The notes under the pieces were generated by a model. That model did no database searches, was not told the origin of the DNA, and was given only the letters and a program-made list of their open reading frames with translations. This document shows, in pieces, positions 53,801 to 62,806 of a stretch of 64,000 bases of DNA (positions are counted from its first letter, which is position 1; every line of letters starts with the position of its first letter). The position numbers were made by a program, and so were the translations under genes. The DNA lies in the NCBI RefSeq assembly GCF_013003915.1, contig NZ_JABAIV010000003.1:558001-622000 (forward strand). Direction: 5' to 3'. This DNA is from Telluria aromaticivorans (GTDB lineage: Bacteria; Pseudomonadota; Gammaproteobacteria; Burkholderiales; Burkholderiaceae_D).

Positions 53801-54541
53801 GCGTGAAAATCCTTTGTCGTGAGCGTCGTTCGCTCGGTTGCAAGATGGTTCGCTGCAGCTTGTATAACGCTTGAGCGAATGTTGATATGCAGTGTGAATT
53901 GCTTCCAGGCACTGTTTGTTGCAATCATATAATGCGGAACAAGAAGCTATCAAGGAAACAGGGCCGATGTTTGGTTTGAATGGCGCTAAATGGTCGCTGC
54001 AAAGCAACAGCTGAAATAATTGGAGAGTTTTTATGAAGAGCGAACTTCGAGAATCTTAAGAATCGATACTCGCGTGACTGCAATGGCCTCCGCGCAAGCT
54101 TTGGGGCTGGCCAGCAGTTCACCATAGTGTGTGTTAATTCAGCTTGTCGGCACGCAAAAGCCCTACACGCAGCTTTTTTAACTGCAACTTTTGCGCACAG
54201 CTGGATAACCGCGCTTAACGCGTGGGCAATAGACAATGTGCCCTCCTTCCTTCGCCCCGAACCCATGAAACTTGCCACCCTCGTCCTTGCCGCTTCCCTG
54301 CTCCTCGTCCTGCGCGGCGCGGTGCCATTCCCTTGAGCGACTGGCCCGCCGATGAATTTCCATGCTGGAACGACAGCCTGGGGGAGGAGGTCAGGAGAGA
54401 AGCGAGGGCCGGCCGGAGCGGAGCGGCGGCAAACCGGAAGGTGGCGGCCGCGGCCAGGGGCCGCGCGGCATGTCCGGCGGCGGTAATATCGGGATCGGGT
54501 TGGGCAGCCGGGGATTCTGATCTACTCCCCCTGCTGTTGAC
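53801..54541. other. Long intergenic region between lemA and the metalloprotease gene
   Basis: This 741-bp gap is less GC-rich than its surroundings. A 24-codon open frame at 54265-54336 begins like a signal peptide (MKLATLVLAASLLLVL) but stops at once. GCGTGGGCAATAGACAATGTGCCC near 54219 looks like a worn copy of the GTGGGC palindrome. TATACA near 53861 on the minus strand could be a -10 for lemA. I see no convincing gene. Confidence 0.4.
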
Positions 54542-55942
54542 TTACGGCAGGCTGACCTTCACCGTATCGCCATCCTTGCTGGAAGCCGTCACCGTGACCG
54601 TCACGCCATCCACGGTCACGGATTCGCCCACTCGCAATGCAGCGTCCTCGAAAGCCGGGTCGATCGAGCCGGGCCTTCGCACTGTGCGGTAGCCACCCTT
54701 GAGCGTACCGATCGTCATGTCCACGGTGTAGACCAAGACGCCTTCGTTGTTGCTGGCGATATGGTCATAACCTTCGTTCTTGCGCGATTCCATGACAAGG
54801 ATCTTCGTGCTGGAAAGCGGCACCATTGCGGCCTTGGTGTCGAGGCTCTGGCGCACCAGCGGGCCAAGGGTCACGCTGATTCCGTTGCTGCCCAGGCAGG
54901 CCATCGGCAGACAGGCCACCTGCTCTTCCGGCAGCCAGCCCATCAGGTAACGGTCCCAGCCGATGTGCTCGATCGCATTGCGGCTCCGGTTCATCGCCAT
55001 GATTCCCCAGTGGCCGAGGGTCTGAGTCTTGTGGTCAAGGTCTTCGTCGACCAGACCGAAGGCGTGGCCGGTTTCGTGCGCCATCCAGCGCCATTCGTTA
55101 CCAGGCGACAGGTACATGTCGGCACCACCGGTCGCACCATTGATGATGTAACCGGTCAAGGTGAAAGTCGGGCCGGTAATCGCCGGACCATAGCCCATCT
55201 TCGACATCGGCAAGTCCTTCGGCACCAGGATGTAGACGGCGTCGTACTGGCTGAAATCGACCTGCTTGTCGATCATGGCGAAGATGTTGTTGCGGTAGGA
55301 AGTGAAGTCGCCCGAACCGTTGACCGCCGTGAACCCGTAATTCGATGGGTTGAACGGCATCCGCACCCAATTCGGCAGGATCTCGAAATCGAAGGCCAGG
55401 CGGCCGTAGGATTGCCTCGCGTAGAAGTCACTCACCTCCTTCGCAAGCGGCGTGAACAGGATTCCCGGATCGTCCTTGCCGGTTGCTTCGGGAAAGTCGA
55501 CCGGGATGATCAAGGAACGCACGCGGCCAAATGATGGCAGGCGCGTACGCACTCTCGGGAAGCCGGCCGACACGTCGGTCCCGAAGCTGCGCTGCGGACT
55601 CACGGTGTCGAGCAGCTGGCATTGTGAGGTCTGGCGGAAGCTCGCCACCGGCTGCGCTGCAATTGCGCGCAGTGCATCCTGTCGCTGCTGCACCTCCGGA
55701 CCCGCGACCGCAGTCATGGCGAGGGTAACTGCCACCACCCCCCTCGCGTCGGCGTCCTGGTCCTGGACAGTGGCAGCGCCGCTCGGCGCAACGTCCACCT
55801 GATAGCGGCGGCGCTGCAGGGTAGTGGCGCTGCCGTTCGGCTCCACCGTATCGAATTCGTAGCGCGTACTCGCGGCGAGCTGCAGGTACAGGCTGCCATC
55901 AGCATTGGCCGCGAGGAACTGGAAAACGCCATCGGCCGTCAC
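54542..55942 (-). CDS. M6-like zinc metalloprotease domain, 3' part of a frameshifted gene
   Basis: The open frame encodes 466 residues with the zinc motif HETGHAFGLVDE (289-300), the HExxHxxGxxD form of M6-type and related peptidases, followed by GIMAMNR as a Met-turn-like segment. It has no signal peptide and would start on a GTG without a ribosome site. Upstream, in the same frame, SPFRPVFLRNV reads on naturally from the DUF4214 frame if one base is removed near 55967-55975. The likely original product is one lipoprotein with DUF4214 repeats and this protease. It may be a pseudogene, a sequencing error or phase variation. Confidence 0.7.
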   Translation of the reverse strand: MTADGVFQFLAANADGSLYLQLAASTRYEFDTVEPNGSATTLQRRRYQVDVAPSGAATVQDQDADARGVVAVTLAMTAVAGPEVQQRQDALRAIAAQPVASFRQTSQCQLLDTVSPQRSFGTDVSAGFPRVRTRLPSFGRVRSLIIPVDFPEATGKDDPGILFTPLAKEVSDFYARQSYGRLAFDFEILPNWVRMPFNPSNYGFTAVNGSGDFTSYRNNIFAMIDKQVDFSQYDAVYILVPKDLPMSKMGYGPAITGPTFTLTGYIINGATGGADMYLSPGNEWRWMAHETGHAFGLVDEDLDHKTQTLGHWGIMAMNRSRNAIEHIGWDRYLMGWLPEEQVACLPMACLGSNGISVTLGPLVRQSLDTKAAMVPLSSTKILVMESRKNEGYDHIASNNEGVLVYTVDMTIGTLKGGYRTVRRPGSIDPAFEDAALRVGESVTVDGVTVTVTASSKDGDTVKVSLP

Positions 55943-56888
55943 GTTGCGCAGGAAGACCGGTCGAAAGGGCGAGGCTGCCGGTGCTGCGCGGATCGTAGAG
56001 CCACAATTTCAGGTTACTGCCCTCACGGGCGGCCGCCAGGCTGGCCGGCACTGGTGGCGACACGGGAACCGCGGGTAGGCGCGCGATCACTTGGGTCGAT
56101 AGCACCACAGGTGCTTTCGACGCTATGGAGTTCATGGCCGGCACCGCCGCCACGATGTCCCAGCCGTTGGCGCTGGCAACCGACCCGGCCAGCGCGCTCA
56201 GGGTCGCGCCGATGGTGGTATTGAAGGCCGCCAGGTCGGTGGCCAAGCCAACCTGGTTCAGCATCGTGCGCGCGACCGCATTGGCCGTCAGCCCGTCGTA
56301 GCCACGCTCCTGGATCGGGGTCGTGATCCGGGTGGTAAAGGCGCTCGCGGCACTGGTCTTGTTGGCGATGATGACGGTGTCGGTATCGACGGCACCTGAC
56401 ATTAGCTGGATCGCCGCGCTGGCGCGCGTGATCAGCTGGCGGTCGAGCAGGTTGACCCAATAGGCCAGCCCCCCGGCATCAGCCGCCCGGCCGAAGAGAT
56501 TGCGGTACAGACCTTCGATAAACTGCGCGTTATTGCCGGGATACAGGGCGGCGGATTCGGCGCTGGTGCCGAAGCTGTCGATCTCCGTGCGCAGCATGGC
56601 ATTACTGCCGTAAGCGCGAGCGATTCCGCCGATGTCGACCGGGGCGCCGGCTGCAAGCAATACCTTTGCATGCCAGTCGAGTCCACCGACATCGGCCGGA
56701 CGCCCGAAATAGCCTACATAGATTTGCTGGACGACGCGATGGTAATCGGCCGCAACCGGTGCAGCCACGGACATCGAACTTCCGGAGAGCTGCCGCGACT
56801 GCAGCGCGGGGGCCGGTAGGGTGGTGGCATCACCGCAAGCAGCGAGCAAGAGCACGGTGAGGGGTGGTGCGATCCGGCGTACGAGCAC
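55899..56888 (-). CDS. DUF4214 domain lipoprotein, 5' part of a frameshifted gene
   Basis: The 329-residue frame starts with a lipoprotein signal (MLVRRIAPPLTVLLLAACG, lipobox LAAC). It has two DUF4214 repeats, IYVGYFGRPADVGGLDWH (about 56-73) and LYRNLFGRAADAGGLAYW (about 127-144). DUF4214 is found in surface and S-layer-associated proteins. After WLYDPRSTGS the sequence becomes unlike anything useful (LALSTGLPAQRDG) and stops, while another frame continues as the protease. The overlap between the two frames is 44 bases. Confidence 0.75.
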   Translation of the reverse strand: MLVRRIAPPLTVLLLAACGDATTLPAPALQSRQLSGSSMSVAAPVAADYHRVVQQIYVGYFGRPADVGGLDWHAKVLLAAGAPVDIGGIARAYGSNAMLRTEIDSFGTSAESAALYPGNNAQFIEGLYRNLFGRAADAGGLAYWVNLLDRQLITRASAAIQLMSGAVDTDTVIIANKTSAASAFTTRITTPIQERGYDGLTANAVARTMLNQVGLATDLAAFNTTIGATLSALAGSVASANGWDIVAAVPAMNSIASKAPVVLSTQVIARLPAVPVSPPVPASLAAAREGSNLKLWLYDPRSTGSLALSTGLPAQRDGRWRFPVPRGQC

Positions 56889-57039
56889 GATGTCTTCCTG
56901 TTCAGTAAGTGCTCGAGAGTATATCGGGCATTGCTACCATAGGAAAAGCCGTCCCGAATTTGTTGCGATGTTTCAGGCACGTGCGAGGATACCGAGAGCC
57001 CGGACGGCGCCATTGGCGGCGCCCCGGATTCCCTTCAAC

Positions 57040-57708
57040 TTACTTCAGCCGGCAGGTCAGCGCCCAGCACGAATCCCAGCGCCCGATCTTGATCTCGCGT
57101 ACCGCCGTGCCCATGCGCTTGCGCAGCGCGCTGTCGGTCGGGTAGTTCTTCGGCAGCTCGTGGCGCCCGCCTTCGGCGTCGACGAATTGCGCCCAGGTGT
57201 TGCCCTGCAAGTCGGTGCGGCAGACGGTCGGGCTCACACCCTCGACATATTCGTCGTCAATGATCACCAGCAGCGCATCCTTGCCGATGCGGGCGCGCAG
57301 GCCGGCCAGGAAGGCGTCCTGCTGCTCGCGGCGCAGGTGCGACCACAGGAAGCCGGCGAATACGGCGGTGATCTTTTCGTCGCCGCCGATGTTGGCGGGG
57401 ATGTCGAGCGCATCGACCACGCGGTACAGCACGTTATCCAGCCCGTCGCCATGTTCACGCGCCACGTTCAGCATCGCCTCGCTGATGTCGGTGGCGATCA
57501 CCGACTTGGCGCTCTCGGCCAGCACGTCGGTCCAGTAGCCGGTGCCGCAGCCCAGTTCGAGCACGGTATGACCGCGCATCAGTTCGGTGACCTGCTCGGC
57601 CACGTCGTCGAGGTCGTCCTGGCGGTCCTCGTCGGCTTCGTCGTGGAACTGGCTGTCGTAGTGGTCGGCGATGGCGGTGAAGAATTCCGCGACGGGGTTG
57701 GCATTCAT
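57040..57708 (-). CDS. Class I SAM-dependent methyltransferase
   Basis: The 222-residue protein has the SAM-binding motif VLELGCGTGYWTDVLAES near residues 47-64, then VIATDISEAMLNVA, and IPANIGGDEKITAVFAGFLW. It is a Rossmann-fold small-molecule methyltransferase with an acidic N-terminus (HDEADEDRQDDLDD). The substrate cannot be assigned. CAGGGAAA precedes the ATG at 57708. It follows cysB by 16 bases on the same strand, so it may be co-regulated with sulfur metabolism, which supplies SAM through methionine. Confidence 0.85.
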   Translation of the reverse strand: MNANPVAEFFTAIADHYDSQFHDEADEDRQDDLDDVAEQVTELMRGHTVLELGCGTGYWTDVLAESAKSVIATDISEAMLNVAREHGDGLDNVLYRVVDALDIPANIGGDEKITAVFAGFLWSHLRREQQDAFLAGLRARIGKDALLVIIDDEYVEGVSPTVCRTDLQGNTWAQFVDAEGGRHELPKNYPTDSALRKRMGTAVREIKIGRWDSCWALTCRLK

Positions 57709-57724
57709 GGTGTTTCCCTGGTTC

Positions 57725-58663
57725 TCAAAGTTCATAGTTCTCGCCGCCGCGCATCGCCGACTCGACCATCTTGCGGTTGAGCGTCGGGGCCAGCAGTTCA
57801 ATAAAGGTATAGATATAGCTGCGCAGGTAGGCGCCCTGCTTGATCGCCACCCGCGAAACGTTCATGCCGAACAGCTGGCCCACCGGGATCGCGCGCAGGT
57901 TGCGGTCGCGCTCGGGGTCGAAGGCCATGCCGGCGATGATGCCCACGCCCATGCCCAGCTCGACATAGGTCTTGATCACGTCGGCATCGATCGCTTCCAG
58001 CAGCACGTCCGGCTTCAGGCTGCGCAGCCCGAAAGCGTGGTCGATCTTGCTGCGTCCGGCAAAGGCCGCATCATACGTAATCACCGGGTAACTGGCGATC
58101 TCTTCCAGCGACACCGCCTTGGAGCGCGTCAGCGGATGCTCGTGCGGCACCACCAGCACGTGTTCCCACTGGTAGCAGGGCAAGGTGATCAGCCCGTCGA
58201 TCGCGGCGATCGATTCGGTGGCGATGGCCAGGTCGGCCTGGTCGTTCTTGACCATGTCGGCGATCTGCTTCGGATTGCCTTGCAATAAAGACAAGCGCAC
58301 CTTCGGGTATTTCTGCATGAAGGCCTGCACCACCTTGGGCAGCATGTAGCGCGCCTGGGTGTGGGTGGTGGCGATCGTGAAGCTGCCGCTGTCATGGGCC
58401 GCGTATTCCTTGCCGATGCGCTTGAGGCTTTCGATCTCCTGCATGATCAGCTCGACCGACTGCAGCACAAGCCGGCCCGGCTCGGTGAGCCCGCGGATGC
58501 GCTTGCCATGGCGGGTAAAGATGTCCACGCCGAGTTCTTCCTCGAGTTCGATGATGGCTTTCGAGACGCCCGGCTGGGAGGTGAACAGCGACTTGGCCGC
58601 ATCGGTCAGGTTGTAGTTCTGGCGAACGGCTTCGCGCACGAAGCGTAGCTGGTGAAGATTCAT
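57725..58663 (-). CDS. cysB: CysB-type LysR regulator
   Basis: The 312-residue protein begins MNLHQLRFVREAVRQNYNLT, with the HTH continuing AAKSLFTSQPGVSKAI, the CysB/Cbl-type LysR helix-turn-helix. The effector domain contains TTHTQARYMLPKV near residue 100 and LPCYQWEHVLVVP near 160, both characteristic of the CysB group that senses N- or O-acetylserine. It is divergent from the cysI operon, which it most likely activates. An inverted repeat in the gap is a candidate site. Confidence 0.9.
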   Translation of the reverse strand: MNLHQLRFVREAVRQNYNLTDAAKSLFTSQPGVSKAIIELEEELGVDIFTRHGKRIRGLTEPGRLVLQSVELIMQEIESLKRIGKEYAAHDSGSFTIATTHTQARYMLPKVVQAFMQKYPKVRLSLLQGNPKQIADMVKNDQADLAIATESIAAIDGLITLPCYQWEHVLVVPHEHPLTRSKAVSLEEIASYPVITYDAAFAGRSKIDHAFGLRSLKPDVLLEAIDADVIKTYVELGMGVGIIAGMAFDPERDRNLRAIPVGQLFGMNVSRVAIKQGAYLRSYIYTFIELLAPTLNRKMVESAMRGGENYEL

Positions 58664-58735
58664 GAAGTGGTGTTGTTCTTTTGACTGTTCTTGTGGCGAC
58701 GTTTTGCAAATCCTGCATCAGACGACATTTTAAGA

Positions 58736-58762
58736 TGCTTATTCAGGTTACGCATATAAGCA
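58736..58762. promoter_or_regulatory. Candidate CysB operator
   Basis: TGCTTAT (58736-58742) and ATAAGCA (58756-58762) form an exact inverted repeat with a 13-base spacer between the divergent cysB and cysI genes. AT-rich dyads of this size are usual for LysR-type sites. A TATATA box follows at about 58785-58790. Confidence 0.5.
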
Positions 58763-58877
58763 AATGAATTCTCCGTAGTTTGGAATATATAGAGCAGTCC
58801 GTACACTTGGCCAACCATTTAACGGGTGGACAATGTTTGCAGAGACTTTGGCAAGGTCTGCCCCCTAGGACGAGACC

Positions 58878-60566
58878 ATGTACCGCTACGACCACTACGA
58901 CCACCTCATCGTGCGCGAACGCATCGCACAATACCGCGACCAGGTGCAGCGCCGCCTGAACGGTGAGCTGCTTGAAGAAGAATTCCTGCCGCTGCGCCTG
59001 CAAAACGGCCTCTACATGCAGCGCCACGCCTATATGCTGCGCGTGGCCGTGCCGTATGGCCTGCTGTCTTCCGCCCAGGTGCGCATGTTCGCTCATATTG
59101 CCCGTAAGTACGACCGCGGGTATGGCCATTTCACGACTCGCCAGAACATCCAGTACAACTGGATTGAGCTGGAACAAACGCCGAACATCCTGGAAGACCT
59201 GGCCTCGGTCGAAATGCATGCCATCCAGACCTCCGGCAATTGCATCCGCAACATCACCACCGACGAATTCGCCGGCGTCGCCGCCGACGAGATCATCGAC
59301 CCGCGCCCGTTCGCCGAGATCCTGCGTCAGTGGAGCACCTTCCACCCGGAATTCATCGCCCTGCCCCGTAAGTTCAAGGTGGCGATCAACGGCGCCGTCG
59401 AAGACCGTGCCGCGATCGCCATCCACGACATCGGCCTGACGCTGGTGCACAACGAGCTTGGCGAAGTCGGCTTCAAGTTCATGGCCGGCGGCGGCATGGG
59501 CCGCACCCCGATCCTGGGTTCGGTCATCCGCGACTTCCTGCCGTGGCGCCACCTGCTGACCTACACCGAAGCCGTGATGCGCGTGTACAACCAGCACGGC
59601 CGCCGCGACAACAAGTACAAGGCCCGCATCAAGATCCTGCTGAAGGCCATGGGCGTCGAGGAGTTCACCCGCCAGGTCGAAGCCGAGTGGGTCGATTTGA
59701 AAGACGGCCCGGAAACCCTGACCCAGGAAGAATTCGACCGCGTGGCTAGGTGGTTCCAGCCGCACGGTTACGAACAGCGCGACGATACCGATCCGGCCGC
59801 CGCCCATCCGGATAACCGGGCGTTTGCCAACTGGCTCAACCGCAACGTCAAGCCGCACAAGGTGCCGGGTTATGCCGCCGTGCTGCTGTCGCTGAAGAAA
59901 ACCGGCGTGCCGCCGGGCGACGCCACCGCCGAGCAGATGGATTTCGTGGCCGACCTGGCCGACCGCTACAGCTATGGCGAAGTGCGCGTGACGCACGAGC
60001 AGAACCTGGTGCTGGCCGACGTCGAGCAAAGCAAGCTGTTCGAACTGTGGCAGCTGGTGAAAGCCAAGGGCCTGGCGACACCGAACATCGGCCTGCTGAC
60101 CGACATGATCGCCTGCCCGGGCGGCGATTTCTGCTCGCTGGCCAATGCCAAGTCGCTGCCGATCGCGGCCGCCATCGCGGAACGCTTCGACAACCTCGAC
60201 TTCCAGCACGACATCGGCGACATCGAACTGAACATCTCGGGCTGCATCAACGCCTGCGGCCACCACCACGTGGGCGCGATCGGCATCCTCGGCGTCGACA
60301 AGGACGGCAGCGAGTGGTACCAGGTGTCGATCGGCGGGGCGCAGGGCAACAACGCGGCCATCGGCAAGATCATCGGGCCGTCGTTCTCGGCCCTGCAGAT
60401 GCCGGAAGTGGTCGGCCGCCTGCTGGAAGTCTATGTGCGCGAGCGCTTCGAAGGCGAGCGCTTCGTCGACACGGCCCAGCGCCTCGGGGTCGCGCCATTC
60501 AAGGAACACGTCTATGCCACGCCGATCACGGCGGGCGCACTTAGCGGGGAAGACCACTATGCTTAA
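58878..60566 (+). CDS. cysI: Sulfite reductase (siroheme, ferredoxin-type or stand-alone CysI)
   Basis: The 562-residue enzyme reduces sulfite to sulfide with six electrons. It starts MYRYDHYDHLIVRERIAQYRD. The siroheme/4Fe-4S cysteines are in CPGGDFC (C-x5-C) and SGCINACGHH (C-x3-C). No cysJ flavoprotein is present, so electrons must come from a ferredoxin or another carrier. It heads the operon cysI-DUF934-cysH-cysD-cysN. The next ATG lies inside its last codons (8-base overlap), giving tight coupling to the DUF934 gene. Confidence 0.92.
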   Translation: MYRYDHYDHLIVRERIAQYRDQVQRRLNGELLEEEFLPLRLQNGLYMQRHAYMLRVAVPYGLLSSAQVRMFAHIARKYDRGYGHFTTRQNIQYNWIELEQTPNILEDLASVEMHAIQTSGNCIRNITTDEFAGVAADEIIDPRPFAEILRQWSTFHPEFIALPRKFKVAINGAVEDRAAIAIHDIGLTLVHNELGEVGFKFMAGGGMGRTPILGSVIRDFLPWRHLLTYTEAVMRVYNQHGRRDNKYKARIKILLKAMGVEEFTRQVEAEWVDLKDGPETLTQEEFDRVARWFQPHGYEQRDDTDPAAAHPDNRAFANWLNRNVKPHKVPGYAAVLLSLKKTGVPPGDATAEQMDFVADLADRYSYGEVRVTHEQNLVLADVEQSKLFELWQLVKAKGLATPNIGLLTDMIACPGGDFCSLANAKSLPIAAAIAERFDNLDFQHDIGDIELNISGCINACGHHHVGAIGILGVDKDGSEWYQVSIGGAQGNNAAIGKIIGPSFSALQMPEVVGRLLEVYVRERFEGERFVDTAQRLGVAPFKEHVYATPITAGALSGEDHYA

Positions 60567-61116
60567 TACCCACAAGCAGATCATCAAGGGCCGCGAAGTC
60601 GTCGACGACGACTGGAGCGTGCTGAAGCTCGAAGAAGGCGAAACGGCCGATACGGCCGCCGTCCCGGAAGGCCGGATCATCGTGCCGCTGGCCGTGTGGC
60701 AGGCCCAGCGCGAAGTGCTGGACAAGCGCCTTGAGGTCGGCGTCTGGCTGGCGGCGGACGAACAGGCTGCCGATATCAAGGACGACCTGGGCCGCTTCGC
60801 CGTGATTGCGGTCGACTTCCCGAAATTCTCGGATGGCCGCGGCTATTCGATCGCCTTCAATTTGCGCAAACGCCTGAACTACACGGGCGAACTGCGGGCC
60901 ATCGGCGACGTGCTGCGCGACCAGTTGTGGCCAATGTCGCGGGTCGGCTTCGACGCCTTCGCTACCCGCCAGGACCGCAGCATCCACGATGCGCTCAAGG
61001 GCCTGACCGTGTTCTCGGAAACCTACCAGGCGTCGGTGGACCAGCCGCAGCCGCTGTTCCGCCGCGCGCCGCGCGGTACGCCGGCCGAGCTGAACGACGT
61101 CGGCGCGGGCATCTGA
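60559..61116 (+). CDS. DUF934 domain-containing protein of the cys operon
   Basis: The 185-residue protein from the ATG at 60559 contains VDFPKFSDGRGYSIA near residue 88 and LRAIGDVLRDQLWPMSRVGFD near 110-130, typical of DUF934. It has no Cys cluster or membrane segment. Proteins of this family sit between cysI and cysH in many proteobacteria, so a role in sulfite reduction (assembly or electron delivery) is likely but not shown. Its start overlaps the cysI stop and its stop is 11 bases before cysH. Confidence 0.85.
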   Translation: MLNTHKQIIKGREVVDDDWSVLKLEEGETADTAAVPEGRIIVPLAVWQAQREVLDKRLEVGVWLAADEQAADIKDDLGRFAVIAVDFPKFSDGRGYSIAFNLRKRLNYTGELRAIGDVLRDQLWPMSRVGFDAFATRQDRSIHDALKGLTVFSETYQASVDQPQPLFRRAPRGTPAELNDVGAGI

Positions 61117-61127
61117 GGAGTTTGGGC

Positions 61128-61844
61128 ATGAGCGATCTCCACCGCCGCGTCGAAGAAACCCAGGCCATCCTGGCGCGCATTGCCCGCGATTATTCGCCGG
61201 CCGTGTTCGCGTCCAGCCTGGCCGCCGAAGACATGGTCCTCACCGACCTGATCCTGAAAGCCCGGCTGCCGATCGCGATCTTCTCGCTCGAGACCGGCCG
61301 CCTGCATGCCGAGACCCTCGACATGCTGAAACGGGTGCGCGAGACCTACGGCTACGAGATCGCCCTGTACAAGCCGCAGCCGGAGGCGGTCGAGGCCTAT
61401 GTGGCGCAGAACGGCCTGAACGCCTTCTACGACAGCGTCGAGATGCGCAAGGAATGCTGCCGCATCCGCAAGGTCGAACCGCTCGGCCGCGCGCTGGCCG
61501 GCAAGCAGGCCTGGATCACGGGGCAGCGCCGTTCGCAGTCGGCCACCCGCGCTGAATTGGCGGTGCAGGAAGACGACGTTGCGCACGGCCTCCAGAAGTT
61601 CAATCCATTGACCGACTGGTCGGAGGAAAACGTCTGGGAATACCTGCACGAGAACCAGGTTCCGTACAACGCCCTGCACGACCGCGGCTATCCATCGATC
61701 GGCTGCGAGCCCTGCACCCGGGCGGTCCAGCCGGGCGAGGACGTGCGCGCCGGGCGGTGGTGGTGGGAAAACCCCGAATCCAAGGAATGCGGCCTGCACG
61801 TGGTCGACGGCAAACTCATTCGCATCAAATCCGTGGCTGCGTAA
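61128..61844 (+). CDS. cysH: Adenylyl-sulfate (APS) reductase, [4Fe-4S] type
   Basis: The 238-residue enzyme reduces activated sulfate to sulfite with thioredoxin or similar donors. It carries the cluster cysteines ECC and CEPC (about residues 107-108 and 190-193), which mark the APS-using 4Fe-4S form rather than the E. coli PAPS form. The catalytic cysteine is in KECGLHVV near the C-terminus. SSLAAEDMVLTD and FSLETGRLH are the nucleotide-binding segments. GAGGAG lies seven bases before the ATG. No APS kinase is needed or seen before the window ends. Confidence 0.9.
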   Translation: MSDLHRRVEETQAILARIARDYSPAVFASSLAAEDMVLTDLILKARLPIAIFSLETGRLHAETLDMLKRVRETYGYEIALYKPQPEAVEAYVAQNGLNAFYDSVEMRKECCRIRKVEPLGRALAGKQAWITGQRRSQSATRAELAVQEDDVAHGLQKFNPLTDWSEENVWEYLHENQVPYNALHDRGYPSIGCEPCTRAVQPGEDVRAGRWWWENPESKECGLHVVDGKLIRIKSVAA

Positions 61845-61867
61845 GCATCCGCACAAAGGCAAATCAC

Positions 61868-62806
61868 ATGACGACAGTATTCGACAACCCGGGCGTGCTC
61901 ACCGCGGTAAACGCGCGCCACCTCGACGCCCTGGAATCCGAGGCCATCCACATCCTGCGCGAAGTGGCGGCGGAATGCAGCAACCCTGCCCTGCTGTTTT
62001 CGGGCGGCAAGGACTCCGTCGTGCTGCTGCGCCTGGCCGAGAAGGCTTTCCGCCCCGGCAAATTCCCCTTCCCGCTGGTGCACATCGACACCGGTCATAA
62101 TTTCGACGAAGTCATCACCTTCCGCGATGCACGCGTGGCGGAGTTGAAAGAGCGCCTGATCGTCGGCTCGGTCGAGGAGTCGATCCGGCGCGGCACTGTG
62201 CGCCTGCGTAACCCGGCCACCGACTCGCGCAATGCCGCGCAAGCCGTGACGCTGCTGGAAACCATCGCCGAACACGGTTTCGACGCCTGCATCGGCGGCG
62301 CCCGCCGCGACGAGGAAAAGGCGCGCGCCAAGGAACGCATCTTCTCCTTCCGCGACGAATTCGGCCAGTGGGACCCGAAGGCCCAGCGCCCCGAACTTTG
62401 GGACCTGTATAACACCCGCGTGCATCCGGGCGAGAACATGCGCGTGTTCCCGATCTCGAACTGGACCGAGCTGGATGTGTGGCAGTACATCGCCCGCGAA
62501 CAGCTGGCGCTGCCGCCGATTTATTTTGCGCACGAGCGCCAGGTGATCCCGCGTAACGGCCTCTTGGTGCCGCTGACGCCCCTGACCCCGGCGCGCGAAG
62601 GCGAGACGGTTGAAACCCGCACCGTGCGCTTCCGGACCGTGGGCGACATCTCCTGCACCTGCCCGGTGGCCTCGCATGCCAGCACGGTCGAACACATCAT
62701 CGCCGAAACCGCCGTCACCGACGTGACCGAGCGCGGCGCGACCCGGATGGACGACCAGACCTCCGAAGCCTCGATGGAAAAACGCAAGAAGCAAGGATAT
62801 TTCTGA
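61868..62806 (+). CDS. cysD: Sulfate adenylyltransferase subunit 2
   Basis: The 312-residue protein is the catalytic ATP-pyrophosphatase-fold subunit of ATP sulfurylase. It has LLFSGGKDSVVLLRLA near residues 40-55, HIDTGHNFDEVI near 75, and IGGARRDEEKARAKER near 138. It ends with EKRKKQGYF, the usual CysD tail. It forms the heterodimer with CysN, whose ATG overlaps its stop (TGATG). The start at 61868 matches the usual N-terminal length. Confidence 0.95.
   Translation: MTTVFDNPGVLTAVNARHLDALESEAIHILREVAAECSNPALLFSGGKDSVVLLRLAEKAFRPGKFPFPLVHIDTGHNFDEVITFRDARVAELKERLIVGSVEESIRRGTVRLRNPATDSRNAAQAVTLLETIAEHGFDACIGGARRDEEKARAKERIFSFRDEFGQWDPKAQRPELWDLYNTRVHPGENMRVFPISNWTELDVWQYIAREQLALPPIYFAHERQVIPRNGLLVPLTPLTPAREGETVETRTVRFRTVGDISCTCPVASHASTVEHIIAETAVTDVTERGATRMDDQTSEASMEKRKKQGYF

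Noticed and set aside
54265..54336. A 23-residue signal-peptide-like ORF
   Set aside because: It stops directly after the hydrophobic stretch and the other frames give no mature protein I can recognise. It could be a relic, but the evidence is too thin to call a pseudogene.
58743..60779. A 678-codon minus-strand frame
   Set aside because: Shadow of cysI and the DUF934 gene, both of which have clear motifs on the plus strand.
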